DNA of 64,000 nucleotides, from the NCBI GenBank assembly GCA_964533865.1, contig CAZHRC010000005.1:1-64000 (forward strand), read 5' to 3'. Numbering within the stretch: the first letter of the stretch is position 1; each line of letters starts with the position of its first letter. The position numbers were made by a program, and so were the translations under genes. This DNA comes from CAZHRC01 sp964533865 (GTDB lineage: Bacteria > Bacillota > Clostridia > Tissierellales > Peptoniphilaceae). Below the pieces are notes generated by a model. The model worked only from the letters and a program-made list of their open reading frames with translations, was not told where the DNA came from and did no database searches. Positions 33,700 through 42,770 of this stretch are shown piece after piece.

Positions 33700-34137
33700 T
33701 TAGACCTTCATCAGCTGCTCGTGGGTGAGAAGTTCGATGATGTCGCTGTCTTTCAACACTTCGCAAATAGCGTCTTGGTGTATCTCGTTGATTTTAAAGA
33801 CGATGACCGCATTCTTGGTGTTCTTTTGGCTGTAGGAGTAGACGTATTCCACATTGATGCCCGCTTTGGATATGCTGTTGATAAATTGGTACATGCCACC
33901 GGGGGTGTCGGGGATTTCTGCGGCAAAGACTTTGGTCTCGTTGACCATAATACCTTTTTCTTTTAGCTTTTCGATGGCTTTATCCACGTCTTCAAGGATG
34001 AGGCGTACAATGCCGTAGTCGTAGGTGTCGACGATGGTCAATGTGCGAATATTGATGTCTTCATCTTTGAGGACTTTGAGTAGGTTGGAAAGCCTACCTT
34101 CTTCGTTTTGAACAAATATAGATAGTTGTCGGATCAT
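33700..34137 (-). CDS. Tandem ACT-domain protein
   Basis: This 145-residue protein is two ACT domains in a row (about 3-68 and 71-140). Markers are IFVQNEEGRLSNLLKVL and TPGGMYQFINSISKAGINVEYVYS. ACT domains bind amino acids. Stand-alone tandem ACT proteins of this type are often next to phenylacetate-CoA ligase-like genes in anaerobes, as here (14 bases after paaK). It probably senses an aromatic or branched-chain amino acid to tune the pathway; the ligand is unknown. Confidence 0.88.
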   Translation of the reverse strand: MIRQLSIFVQNEEGRLSNLLKVLKDEDINIRTLTIVDTYDYGIVRLILEDVDKAIEKLKEKGIMVNETKVFAAEIPDTPGGMYQFINSISKAGINVEYVYSYSQKNTKNAVIVFKINEIHQDAICEVLKDSDIIELLTHEQLMKV

Positions 34138-34151
34138 GTCATACCTCCTTG

Positions 34152-35444
34152 TTATCGTTGATCGATGACGCGAACGCTCTTGCCCTCTGTTCGAGGCAGA
34201 GAACGAGGTTCTGCTATTACTATTTTAGCACGAATCCCTGTCGTTGAGGCGATTTTTTCTTTGATTTTTGCGCGGATATCTTCAACTTGTCGGATTTGTT
34301 CGATAGCTATGCCTTCAGCGAGTTCAACGTGAACGTCTAGGGTGTCTAAGACGCCGTCTCGTTTGACTACCAATTGATAGTATGGCGCCACTTCTGCCAC
34401 TGACAGAAGGGCAGATTCGATCTGAGTCGGGAAGACGTTGACGCCGCGGATGATGAGCATGTCATCTGTACGACCGGAAAGTCTTGCGATGCGCCGATGG
34501 GTGCGGCCACAAGGGCACGGTTCTTCGATAATATGGGTGATGTCTCTGGTGCGGTAGCGAAGAAGTGGCATCCCTTCTTTTGAGAGGGTGGTGATGACCA
34601 ATTCCCCTTCAGCGCCAACAGGCAGCACTTCCAAGGTGTTGGGGTCGATGATTTCCAGATAGAAGTGGTCCTCCCAGATGTGGAGGCCATCGTGTTGAGC
34701 ACATTCGATGCCGACGCCTGGTCCGTAGATTTCGGAGAGGCCGTAGATGTCGAAAGCTTCGATTTGGAGTTTTTCCTCCAGCTCTTTACGCAATTCGTCG
34801 GTCCAAGGCTCGCCGCCAAATACTCCGGTTTTGAGCTTGAAACGGTTGCGATCGATGCCGTACTCTTTAATCTTATCGCCGAGGAAATTGGCGTAGGAAG
34901 GCGTGCAAGTGAGCATGGTGGTGCCCATGTCCTCCATCATCATCAGCTGTTTTTCAGTGTTTCCTCCGGAGATGGGGATCACTGACGCGCCGAGGTTTTG
35001 GGCGCCGTCGTGGATGCCGAGTCCACCGGTAAATAACCCGTAGCCATAGGCGTTTTGGATGATGGAATCCGCATTGGCGCCAGCGGCGACGAGACTCCTC
35101 GCCACCATTTCTTGCCACAAGGTTAAATCGTTTCGCGTGTAGCCGACAACCGTTGGCTTACCGGTGGTGCCAGAGGAAGCGTGGTGGCGAATAATGTGCT
35201 TTAAAGGTTCCGCGTAGAGCCCATAGGGGTAGTTGTCTCTCAAATCGGTTTTGACGGTGAAGGGGAGGTGTTTAATATCCTCTAAACTGCGAATGTCGTT
35301 TGGCGAAATACCGCGCTCTTGTAGGGCGTTTTTGTAGTGGGGGACATTGTGAAAGACACGGTTGATGAGGGATTTGAGTTTTTCTTGTTGAAGGACTTTT
35401 AACGTGTCCCGATCCATCCGTTCGTAAGCGTTGTTCCAGTACAT
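34152..35444 (-). CDS. paaK: Phenylacetate-CoA ligase family protein, copy 1
   Basis: This 430-residue AMP-forming ligase makes aryl-acetyl-CoA thioesters (phenylacetate, indoleacetate or similar) from acid, ATP and CoA. Signatures are HHASSGTTGKPTVVGYT, GVFGGEPWTDELR, YGLSEIYGPGV, YRTRDIT and CPCGRTHRRIARLSGRTDDM. The end is EPRSLPRTEGKSVRVID. In amino acid fermenters this enzyme serves oxidative degradation of aromatic amino acids after 2-oxoacid oxidoreductase. A T-box leader controls it. A close paralogue, also under a T-box, lies at 49.6-50.9 kb. Confidence 0.92.
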   Translation of the reverse strand: MYWNNAYERMDRDTLKVLQQEKLKSLINRVFHNVPHYKNALQERGISPNDIRSLEDIKHLPFTVKTDLRDNYPYGLYAEPLKHIIRHHASSGTTGKPTVVGYTRNDLTLWQEMVARSLVAAGANADSIIQNAYGYGLFTGGLGIHDGAQNLGASVIPISGGNTEKQLMMMEDMGTTMLTCTPSYANFLGDKIKEYGIDRNRFKLKTGVFGGEPWTDELRKELEEKLQIEAFDIYGLSEIYGPGVGIECAQHDGLHIWEDHFYLEIIDPNTLEVLPVGAEGELVITTLSKEGMPLLRYRTRDITHIIEEPCPCGRTHRRIARLSGRTDDMLIIRGVNVFPTQIESALLSVAEVAPYYQLVVKRDGVLDTLDVHVELAEGIAIEQIRQVEDIRAKIKEKIASTTGIRAKIVIAEPRSLPRTEGKSVRVIDQR

Positions 35445-35461
35445 ATGATTGCCTCCTAAAT

Positions 35462-35712
35462 AAAAAATACCCTCGTCCGATTAGGACGAGGGTTCTCGCG
35501 TTACCACCTAAATTGATTGCGTATGCAATCCACTCCAGACTCTATCAAGTCTTTGATCCGATAACGGGGATGCCGATTTGCCTACTTCAATTTAAGCAAA
35601 TTGCTCCTGAGCGAACTTCTTCGAAAACTTTGTGCGGATTTTCACCAACCACCCGCTCTCTTCAACGCTGTCATCGAGTACTTTTCTCATTCATCGCAAT
35701 AAATTACTTTTA
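35462..35712 (-). promoter_or_regulatory. T-box leader of paaK copy 1
   Basis: On the minus strand the leader shows GAGAAAAGTA, AGAGAG, GGTTGGTG and GGAGC stem I elements. Stem II/III CCCGTTATC, the T-box AATTTAGGTGGTAACGCGAG, and a terminator (ACCCTCGTCC/GGACGAGGGT with a U run, 35462-35494) follow. It senses uncharged tRNA and allows paaK transcription when an amino acid is short. The specifier region is GGAGCAATTTGCTT (35594-35607 on the complement). UUU (Phe) or UUG (Leu) are the candidate codons, and I cannot settle the register. Confidence 0.92.
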
Positions 35713-35741
35713 TTATATGCATGAGTTGAAGGATTGTCAAA
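35713..35741 (-). promoter_or_regulatory. Consensus promoter of the T-box/paaK operon
   Basis: The minus strand has TTGACA (35736-35741), 17 bases and TATAAT (35713-35718), a full match to the sigma-A consensus. It lies 22 bases from the end of the cysteine desulfurase gene. Confidence 0.85.
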
Positions 35742-35762
35742 TAAAATTGATAGAAAAGCAGA

Positions 35763-36920
35763 TCACAGGAACTCGAGTAATGCTTGAAGGGCTGTTAAAG
35801 TGCGATCGACCTCATCGGGGGTGTTCCACCAGCCAAAAGAAAAACGGAGAGTCCCAGCGGGGTAGGTACTTAACGTTTGGTGCGCAGAAGGGGAGCAGTG
35901 AAGTCCCACTCGAGTCATAATGCCGTAGTGGTCGTCGAGATCGTAGGCGATTTGTGCAAGGTCGGCGGTTTGTATGGATATGACACCGATCCGTTCGGTC
36001 GTGTCTTTCTTGCCGACGATGCGGAGCTTTCCGTCTCGCTCCAATGGGAGAAGGCCGCGGAGAAATCGGTCTGTTAAAGTCAATTCATGGTCGTGAATTT
36101 TTTTGATGCCGGTGGTGTTGAGCCACAGTAAACTTTCTCTCAGACCGATGATCCCCGGGAGGTTCAAGGTGCCGGGTTCAAAACGGTCTGGCATAAAGGT
36201 GGGAATGTCTTCGGTGTGGCTGATGCTTCCCGTGCCCCCGGAAAGAAGGGGTTCGATAAGGTGGACCATTTCCTCTGTAAGCAAGAAACCTCCGATGCCC
36301 TGGGGGCCGAGAAGGCCTTTGTGTCCTGTGAATGCGAGGGCGTCAATGTGCATCGCTTTCATATCGATGGGACAAACGCCAGCGGTTTGGGCGCTATCGA
36401 CGATGAACTTCAAGTTATTTGCGTTACAAAAGCTGCCGACTTCGAGAAGTGGCATTACAGTGCCGCAGACGTTGCTGGCGTGGAGCATGACGACGGCAAC
36501 CGTGTTTTCACGTATGGCTTTGGGGAGCTGACAGGGGTCTAAGGCACCCGTTTCGTCGCAGAGAACTCGTGAGAATGAGACGCCCCGAGCTTCCAATTGA
36601 CGCATCGGGCGCATCACTGCATTATGTTCCATGGATGAGAGGATCACATGGTCTCCAGACTTTAGAAAACCCTTTAGGATCACGTTGAGACTTTCGGTGA
36701 TATTTTTGGTAAATATTACATTTTTACAATCCTCCCCATTGAAAAGATTGCAGAGTAATTCTCGTGTCTCATAGACCCGTTCCTCCACATCATAAGCAGA
36801 TTCGTACCCACCGCGATTAATATTGGTGCCTGTTGCGGTCATGTAATGGTACATGGCGTCAGCCATGGATTTGGGCTTGGGAAAGGAAGTGCTCGCGTTA
36901 TCAAGATATACTCCATCCAT
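35763..36920 (-). CDS. Cysteine desulfurase/selenocysteine lyase-like aminotransferase (class V)
   Basis: This 385-residue PLP enzyme probably takes sulfur or selenium from cysteine or selenocysteine. Markers are the start YLDNASTSFPKPK, the PLP lysine in FTGHKGLLGPQGIGG and the active-site cysteine in GLHCSPSAHQTL. It belongs by eye to the compact group often annotated as cysteine desulfurase family protein near selenium genes (EF2568-like). It is divergent from the YedE/TusA-like/DUF3343 genes, which supports a selenium supply role. AAAGGTGGG precedes the ATG. Confidence 0.88.
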   Translation of the reverse strand: MDGVYLDNASTSFPKPKSMADAMYHYMTATGTNINRGGYESAYDVEERVYETRELLCNLFNGEDCKNVIFTKNITESLNVILKGFLKSGDHVILSSMEHNAVMRPMRQLEARGVSFSRVLCDETGALDPCQLPKAIRENTVAVVMLHASNVCGTVMPLLEVGSFCNANNLKFIVDSAQTAGVCPIDMKAMHIDALAFTGHKGLLGPQGIGGFLLTEEMVHLIEPLLSGGTGSISHTEDIPTFMPDRFEPGTLNLPGIIGLRESLLWLNTTGIKKIHDHELTLTDRFLRGLLPLERDGKLRIVGKKDTTERIGVISIQTADLAQIAYDLDDHYGIMTRVGLHCSPSAHQTLSTYPAGTLRFSFGWWNTPDEVDRTLTALQALLEFL

Positions 36921-37146
36921 GTGTCAACCCACCTTTCTTATTTTCCATCATCATAACATGTAATCGTCAAGAACCCAAAATAAACTTTAAGACAAATCAT
37001 GTAGAGATCCCCAGTCTGATAGAGGGCTGAAGAAGATATATTATAATCACAAATAAATTAGAAGAAAATATGAATAAACCGTTTTCCTGAAACAGCTGTT
37101 TCTATGTAATACTGAACTTAATCCACTATGAAAGAGAGGTAGAAAA

Positions 37147-38235
37147 ATGGCACAAAAAAATGAAAAGAAAATCATTGTCGTAGCGGGTGTCGTCATTGGA
37201 ATCATCGCTTCTTTACTCGTCGTATTCGGCAACCCGGCAAATATGGGTTACTGTATTGCGTGTTTCCTACGTGACTCCTCAGGCGCTCTAGGTCTACACT
37301 CAGCCGCAGCGGTTCAGTACATAAGACCAGAGATCATCGGACTCGTCCTTGGAAGTTTCATCGTTGCATTGGCGACAAAAGAATTCGAACCCAAAGGCGG
37401 GAGTTCGCCGATGACGCGGTTCATTCTCGGCTTTTTTGTCATGATCGGTTGCTTGATGTTCTTAGGCTGTCCTTTCCGAACTATCCTGCGTTTAGCTGGT
37501 GGTGACTTAAATGCCATCTTTGGCTTGGTCGGTTTTACAGCAGGGATTCTCGTAGGGGTATTCTTTTTAAATCGCGGTTACTCCTTAAAGAGAACCTACA
37601 GTCTGCCAAAACTTGAAGGCAAGATTTTTCCAATGGTCCAACTCGCTTTCTTGGCACTGCTGATCGCAGCGCCCGCTTTCATTAAATTTACTGAAGCCGG
37701 TGGAGGACCAGGTGCAAAACACGCACCGATCTACATCAGTTTAGCCGCAGGACTTATCGTAGGTGCACTGGCTCAACGCACCAGGATGTGCATGGTCGGA
37801 GGAATCCGCGACGTCGTTCTATTTAAAGAATGGAAACTCTTGGCTGGCTTTATTGCTATCTTCGCCAGTGCCCTCGTAAGTAATATCATCTTGACCAATA
37901 TGGGCGTAGGATCCTTCTTTAAATTAGGGATGGAAGGTCAACCAGTGGCGCACACCGACGGTTTATGGAACTTTTTAGGCATGGCATTGGCAGGTTTTGG
38001 TTGCGTACTCCTCGGCGGTTGTCCATTGCGTCAATTGGTCCTCTCAGGAGAAGGCAACACAGACAGCGTCATTACCGTTGTCGGACTGATGATTGGCGCC
38101 GCATTTGCTCATAATTTTGGCTTGGCGTCTAGCGGTGAAGGCCCGACCATGAACGGTAAGATTGCCGTCATCATCGGATTTGTCGTCATTGCAGTCATCG
38201 CATACTTCAACACGTACAGAAAAGAAAACGCTTAG
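37147..38235 (+). CDS. yedE: YedE-type selenium/sulfur transport membrane protein
   Basis: This 362-residue polytopic membrane protein has two YeeE/YedE repeats. Each carries the conserved cysteine pattern (GYCIACFLRD and LGCPFRTILRLAGGD in the first half, RMCMVGGIRD and LGGCPLRQLVLSGEG in the second). The form with GxCPxR in both halves is the type linked to selenium metabolism, thought to import a selenium or sulfur species. AGAGAGG precedes the ATG. It heads an operon with a TusA-like carrier 14 bases downstream and a DUF3343 protein. Confidence 0.9.
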   Translation: MAQKNEKKIIVVAGVVIGIIASLLVVFGNPANMGYCIACFLRDSSGALGLHSAAAVQYIRPEIIGLVLGSFIVALATKEFEPKGGSSPMTRFILGFFVMIGCLMFLGCPFRTILRLAGGDLNAIFGLVGFTAGILVGVFFLNRGYSLKRTYSLPKLEGKIFPMVQLAFLALLIAAPAFIKFTEAGGGPGAKHAPIYISLAAGLIVGALAQRTRMCMVGGIRDVVLFKEWKLLAGFIAIFASALVSNIILTNMGVGSFFKLGMEGQPVAHTDGLWNFLGMALAGFGCVLLGGCPLRQLVLSGEGNTDSVITVVGLMIGAAFAHNFGLASSGEGPTMNGKIAVIIGFVVIAVIAYFNTYRKENA

Positions 38236-38249
38236 AAAGGACAGGGAAC

Positions 38250-38456
38250 ATGACACGTTTAGATGCAAGAGGGCTTTCTTGCCCAGAACCGGTCATCATG
38301 ATCAAAAAAGCCATGACCTCAAAAGAAAAAGCTTACGAAATGGTGGTCAACAGCCCTAACGCCAAAGAAAATGTCACGCGTTTTGCAGAAAACGCTGGCT
38401 ACAAGGTTGTCACCACAGAAGTCAACGGGGAATACACCCTTAAAATGACGAAATAA
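38250..38456 (+). CDS. TusA/YedF-like sulfur (selenium) carrier
   Basis: This 68-residue protein has the SirA/TusA fold with the active motif LDARGLSCPEPVIMIKKA, where the CPxP cysteine carries a persulfide or perselenide. It corresponds to the N-terminal half of YedF. GAAAGGACAGGG precedes the ATG. It lies between YedE and a DUF3343 protein, overlapping the latter by one base, so all three are made together. Confidence 0.9.
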   Translation: MTRLDARGLSCPEPVIMIKKAMTSKEKAYEMVVNSPNAKENVTRFAENAGYKVVTTEVNGEYTLKMTK

Positions 38457-38701
38457 TGATCTTCATCGCAACGTTCTACTCTCACTTTGGAGCGATCCGT
38501 TTTAAAAGGCTCTGTGAACAAAAGGGCATGACCGCTAAAATCATGCCCGTTCCCAGAGACCTCAGTAGCAGCTGTGGCAGTTGCGTCCGCTTTGAAGGCA
38601 CCACCTTTCTCCACGTTGAAGAGGTCCCAGACGAAGTGGAACAAGTCGTAGAGGTGACGGTGGAGGGGTATGTGGTGCGTTATGTGGCGGAGAATGGGTG
38701 A
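38456..38701 (+). CDS. DUF3343 putative Se/S carrier protein
   Basis: This 81-residue protein has a FYSHFGAIRFKRLCEQKG start and a CGSC motif (SSSCGSCVRFEG). The family is often encoded beside YedE/YedF and selenium genes and is proposed to carry selenium or sulfur. Its ATG overlaps the stop of the TusA-like gene (TAATG). The short size and position support a role in passing the imported chalcogen on to SelD or desulfurase partners, none of which except the desulfurase is seen here. Confidence 0.85.
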   Translation: MIFIATFYSHFGAIRFKRLCEQKGMTAKIMPVPRDLSSSCGSCVRFEGTTFLHVEEVPDEVEQVVEVTVEGYVVRYVAENG

Positions 38702-38961
38702 GAGCTGAAGTTGGACAAGGCAAGAAAGGTGATAGGTAGAGTATAAAGTGACTTCATCTTTATAGTTAATATTGAGCTCGATTTTGGGAAACGTTGAGTT
38801 TCCCATTATTTCTGAAGTGAAACCAACGTTGAGCATGGCAAGGGCTAGGGATGGTGTTAACCATAGATTCTAAAAGTCCTTAAAAGCATCGTTGTGATTA
38901 ATGACTCCCGTTACTATCTTCAAAGGGTACCTGATTTATTGAAATGCGAAGGAGGGGTTTA

Positions 38962-39930
38962 ATGATAAAAATGACAGATATCACTAAGTCGTTTGGAGAT
39001 TTACAGGTGCTCTCAGGCATATCTGTTAACATCCAAGATGGCGAAATTTATGGATTAGTCGGATCAAGTGGCGCTGGGAAATCTACCTTGCTACGGTGCA
39101 TCAACGGTCTTGCGACTTATGACTCAGGAAGCTTAATTGTGGACGGGGTAGAAATAAAAGATTTAAGTGCGGAAGGTATACGAGAATTACGAAAAGAGAT
39201 TGGAATGATTTTCCAAGATTTTTCTTTATTGGAGAGAATGAGTGTCTATGAAAACATTGCTATGCCGATGCAATGTTGGGGATATAAAAGTAGCGCTATT
39301 GACAAAAGGGCAAAGGAAGTCATAGAACTCGTCGGACTAAGTGATAAGGTAGAATCAAAACCTAGAGAGCTTAGTGGTGGACAAAAACAGAGAGTGGCAA
39401 TTGCTAGAGCAATCGCTATGAAACCAAAGATGCTGTTATGCGACGAGGCAACATCCGCTCTCGACCCCAATACAGCAAAAACGATATTGGAAATACTAAA
39501 AGAAATAAATGATCGAGTGGGGATTACTATGGTAGTGGTCGCCCACCAAATGGATGTTGTAAAACAGGTTTGCGATAAGATAGCAATTCTAGAACAAGGT
39601 GTCTTGAAAGTCGATGGCGAGGTATCCGATATTTTTTTAGACTATCCAGATAGTTTAAAAAACCTTCTAGGTGAAAACTACGAGAAAATCCTTCCCAAAT
39701 CAGGCTATAACGTGAAAATCAGGTTTGACCGAAATCGGGATGAAGCTGATTTACTATCAGAGCTCGCAATTGAAACGGGAATCCGGTATTCCTACATTTG
39801 GGGAGGGATGAACAAATTCAAGGATAGCATTATTGGGATAGTCATTTTGAATATTCCAGATGGAGAAGATATTGAAGCGATGGAGAATTTTTTAGATGTG
39901 AAAGGGATAAAATATCGGGTGATGAGATGA
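38962..39930 (+). CDS. metN: MetN-like ABC importer ATPase with NIL domain
   Basis: This 322-residue ATPase powers a methionine-type importer. Walker A is GSSGAGKST, the signature is LSGGQKQRVAIARA, Walker B is MLLCDEATSALD and the H-loop is VVAHQMD. Residues about 245-322 form the C-terminal NIL regulatory domain of MetN, which binds substrate to inhibit transport. The start is ATG 38962 behind GAAGGAGGGG. No SAM riboswitch or T-box is visible upstream, unlike many methionine importers. It overlaps metI by four bases. The block from here to about 48 kb looks more AT-rich than its flanks. Confidence 0.93.
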   Translation: MIKMTDITKSFGDLQVLSGISVNIQDGEIYGLVGSSGAGKSTLLRCINGLATYDSGSLIVDGVEIKDLSAEGIRELRKEIGMIFQDFSLLERMSVYENIAMPMQCWGYKSSAIDKRAKEVIELVGLSDKVESKPRELSGGQKQRVAIARAIAMKPKMLLCDEATSALDPNTAKTILEILKEINDRVGITMVVVAHQMDVVKQVCDKIAILEQGVLKVDGEVSDIFLDYPDSLKNLLGENYEKILPKSGYNVKIRFDRNRDEADLLSELAIETGIRYSYIWGGMNKFKDSIIGIVILNIPDGEDIEAMENFLDVKGIKYRVMR

Positions 39931-40586
39931 ATTTTGATTTTCAAACGATGGTTACTAAAATTGTATGGCCCGCAGTTGGTCAAACTTTTTTGATGGTCGC
40001 CTTAACCACACTTTTTGCAAGTATCATCGGTTTTTTTCTAGCGATATTTGTTTTCATTTCCTCTGACGATGGGCTACGTCCAAATAAAGTCCTTCATAAG
40101 ACCTTGGATACCATTATTAATGTAATTCGTTCATTTCCGTTTATAATATTAATGGTCTCTATTATTCCTTTAACACGATTAATAGCTGGTAGCTCAGTAG
40201 GTACAAACGCTGCTGTTGTCCCACTCACTTTTGCATCAGCACCGTTTATGGCGCGATTATTTGATAATAGCTTTAAGGGTGTGAGCAAAAGCCTCATAGA
40301 AGCAGCTAAATCATTTGGATTAACAGATCTACAAATCATCCAAAAAGTAGTCGTAAAAGAATCTGTTCCAGCGTTGGTACAAAGTATAACTCTTTCGGTG
40401 ATTGCGGTTTTGGGTTCTTCGGCTATGGCCGGAGCTATAGGAGCAGGTGGCCTAGGATCCGTTGCAATGACCTATGGATACCAAAATTTTAACGATCAGG
40501 TCATGTATGGGACAGTAGTAATATTGGTTATTATCGTTCAGATCATTCAATTCATCGGAGATAAAATCTATATCCGATTAAAATAA
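39927..40586 (+). CDS. metI: MetI-like ABC permease
   Basis: This 219-residue permease has five predicted helices and the coupling EAA loop EAAKSFGLTDLQIIQKVVVKE. The ending GYQNFNDQVMYGTVVILV is typical of MetI. The ATG overlaps the metN stop (ATGA). It forms the membrane part of the importer with MetN and one or more of the three MetQ-like lipoproteins that follow. Confidence 0.93.
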   Translation: MNFDFQTMVTKIVWPAVGQTFLMVALTTLFASIIGFFLAIFVFISSDDGLRPNKVLHKTLDTIINVIRSFPFIILMVSIIPLTRLIAGSSVGTNAAVVPLTFASAPFMARLFDNSFKGVSKSLIEAAKSFGLTDLQIIQKVVVKESVPALVQSITLSVIAVLGSSAMAGAIGAGGLGSVAMTYGYQNFNDQVMYGTVVILVIIVQIIQFIGDKIYIRLK

Positions 40587-40708
40587 TTTTGAGAGATTTG
40601 ATGTGGAGGATATCACGAAAAGAACCAAGAAGTGATCTTTACTTTTCACGTTGATTCAATAACCTTTGGGTGGAGGTGATCAAGTGATGATAGGGGGTTG
40701 ATTAGTTA

Positions 40709-40757
40709 CCTCTTTAGAGTTGGCATCAGAACAAGCTTTACTCTAAGGGAGGAGTAT
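40709..40757 (+). promoter_or_regulatory. Possible structured leader before the first MetQ-like gene
   Basis: CCTCTTTAGAGT and ACTCTAAGGGAGG are near-complementary across an 18-base loop in the 218-base gap between metI and the first lipoprotein gene. The 3' arm contains GGGAGG, so the stem could hide a ribosome site or mark a processing point that raises lipoprotein expression. No known riboswitch is recognised. Confidence 0.35.
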
Positions 40758-40804
40758 TATTTTAGGTAAATTTACGAAAAAATAATTTATTAAAGGAGAA
40801 AACG

Positions 40805-41620
40805 ATGAAAACAAAAAGGAGTATTCTATTAATTGTATTGATGCTGTTATTAGCATCTTGTGGAAGTCAGAGCAAAGAGAGTGAAAAGGCTGGCTTTGAT
40901 AAATCTAAACCGATTAAAGTCGGCATTGTTCCGGGATCGACATCAGGCGATTTACTTACTTTTACAAAAGATTTACTAGAGAAGGATGGCTATACGATCG
41001 AGATTTCGAACTATAATGATTTCAATGCGCCGAACACCGCATTGTCTGAAGGTAGTATTGATTTTAACTTCTACCAACATGTTCCCTTTCTAGAGGCTTT
41101 CAATGAATCAAATGGGACGGACATGGTTCCAGTAGGAAAAGGCGTATATGATATCGCATACGGTGTATTCTCCGATAAAGTAAAGAAGGTTGAAGAAGTT
41201 ACAGATGGAATGACTGTGGCGATTCAAAATGACAGTTCAAACCGTCGCAATAGCTTGCTCATGTTAGAGAAAATTGGATTGATTAAGCTCAAAGAAGGAG
41301 TAGAAATACCAACCCTTCTCGATATTGCAGAAAATTCGAAAAATCTAAAATTTATTGAAATGGAAGAAACTCTCATCGCTGGTGCGATGAAGGATGTGGA
41401 TATCGGTTGTCTTGGTGTTGGGAGATGGGTTGATAGCGGAAGAGATCCAGATGAGGCGCTATGGATAGAGGTTCAAAAAGAAAGTACCCTAACTCTCGTG
41501 ACGAAAAAAGGTAACGAAAATTCAGAGGCTGCCAATGTTTTACAAAACGCACTAACTAGTCCGGAAGCGAAGAAATTTTTAGAGGAGAACTTCAAGGGTA
41601 TAGCTTATCCAGTACAATAA
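40805..41620 (+). CDS. metQ: MetQ/NlpA-family substrate-binding lipoprotein 1
   Basis: This 271-residue lipoprotein has the lipobox LLASC at Cys20 and a NlpA/MetQ fold: KVGIVPGSTSGDLLTF, SEGSIDFNFYQHVPFLEAFN, VAIQNDSSNRRNSLLMLEKIGLI. MetQ proteins capture methionine or related amino acids for MetNI. Variation from classical MetQ and the linkage to corrinoid methyltransferases leave its ligand open. AAAGGAGAAAACG precedes the ATG. The next paralogue begins 14 bases after its stop. Confidence 0.92.
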   Translation: MKTKRSILLIVLMLLLASCGSQSKESEKAGFDKSKPIKVGIVPGSTSGDLLTFTKDLLEKDGYTIEISNYNDFNAPNTALSEGSIDFNFYQHVPFLEAFNESNGTDMVPVGKGVYDIAYGVFSDKVKKVEEVTDGMTVAIQNDSSNRRNSLLMLEKIGLIKLKEGVEIPTLLDIAENSKNLKFIEMEETLIAGAMKDVDIGCLGVGRWVDSGRDPDEALWIEVQKESTLTLVTKKGNENSEAANVLQNALTSPEAKKFLEENFKGIAYPVQ

Positions 41621-41634
41621 CGGAGGTCAAATCG

Positions 41635-42453
41635 ATGAAAAAGATAATAGGTGTTTTGTTAATAGCTTTGGTCTTGATGTTAACGGCTTGTGGTAAAAGC
41701 GGAGATGTGGAGACGAAGGATGCTGTTCTAGACAAATCGATACCGCTAGAGATAGCTATCGTATCTGGAACTTCTACAACGGATGTGTTTAGTATAGCAA
41801 AGGAAGTTCTGGAAAAACAAGGCTACACCGTTAAAGAATCGGTGTACACAGACTTCAATTCACCGAATATGGCAGTTGCAGACAAGAGTCTTGATTTCAA
41901 TTTTTATCAACATGAACCGTTTTTAAAGGCCTATAATGAATCAAATGGAACAGATCTGGTGACTGTAGGTGGAGGAGTATATAAAATTGCATACGGAGTA
42001 TTTTCTGATAAATTGAAAAGTATCGAGGAGGTATCAGAAGGCATGACGGTTGCGATACAGAATGACAACTCTAATCGAAGGATAAGTCTTGGTATGCTCG
42101 AAAAAGCAGGGCTTATTAAACTTAGAGAGGGCGTAGAAATGCCCATGCTTTCTGATATTGTCGAAAATCCTAAAAACCTCAAGTTTATAGAACTTGAAGA
42201 GACATTGATAGCATCTGCGATGTCAGATGTCGATTTGGGTTGCATCAGCTGTAGTCAATGGAAAGCGAAAGGGGGAGATCCTGAAACAGCGCTACTAAGT
42301 GATTTAGATGATGATAGTACCTTGTATCTAGTGACTAGGAAAGGTCTTGAAGATTCAGAAACGGCAAAAGTCATCCAATCCGCACTCACTAGTCCAGAAG
42401 TCAAATCCTATTTAGGAGATAAATATAAAGGGGTCGGAGTTCCTACTTTTTAG
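41635..42453 (+). CDS. metQ: MetQ/NlpA-family substrate-binding lipoprotein 2
   Basis: This 272-residue lipoprotein has lipobox LTACG (Cys19) and the same fold as its neighbour: EIAIVSGTSTTDVFSI, DKSLDFNFYQHEPFLKAYN, VAIQNDNSNRRISLGMLEKAGLI. It is clearly a tandem duplicate of protein 1, differing in the binding-cleft stretch (SCSQWKAKGG versus GVGRWVDSGR). This suggests related but distinct ligands. CGGAGG precedes the ATG. Confidence 0.92.
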   Translation: MKKIIGVLLIALVLMLTACGKSGDVETKDAVLDKSIPLEIAIVSGTSTTDVFSIAKEVLEKQGYTVKESVYTDFNSPNMAVADKSLDFNFYQHEPFLKAYNESNGTDLVTVGGGVYKIAYGVFSDKLKSIEEVSEGMTVAIQNDNSNRRISLGMLEKAGLIKLREGVEMPMLSDIVENPKNLKFIELEETLIASAMSDVDLGCISCSQWKAKGGDPETALLSDLDDDSTLYLVTRKGLEDSETAKVIQSALTSPEVKSYLGDKYKGVGVPTF

Positions 42454-42770
42454 TGAATTTAAAAATGTCTGGCTAAATTGGTAGTATGCGAAGTAGAAGT
42501 CAGTAGAAGTATATCTCTATGGTGATGTTATTGGGCTTGCAAGTATCACCATAGAGGTTATGGTTTATTGATCTCGTTTAGTAGATAACATATTCTCAAT
42601 TTCTGTGAGTTTTCACAATTGTAAGAGAGACGATTTTTGGATCTGAGAGTGTAGAGCGTTGGTTTGTTATAGATAATCGGCCTTTTTTGTTCCACAGGAA
42701 AGATCGAAGGATGTATTTGAACTGTGATTGAGATTAGTCAATGATGTGAAGAGTTAAGGAGGAGTAGAAG
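42454..42770 (+). other. Intergenic region with a 12-pair hairpin
   Basis: CTCTATGGTGAT (42515-42526) and ATCACCATAGAG (42545-42556) form a perfect 12-pair stem with an 18-base loop and no clear U tract. It may limit read-through or stabilise the upstream mRNA 3' end. No clear promoter for the third lipoprotein is seen. Confidence 0.5.

Noticed and set aside
38702..38961. SAM riboswitch or T-box ahead of metN
   Set aside because: No S-box core or T-box motif is present. Only a short GGGAAAC/GTTTCCC hairpin is seen near 38787-38803.
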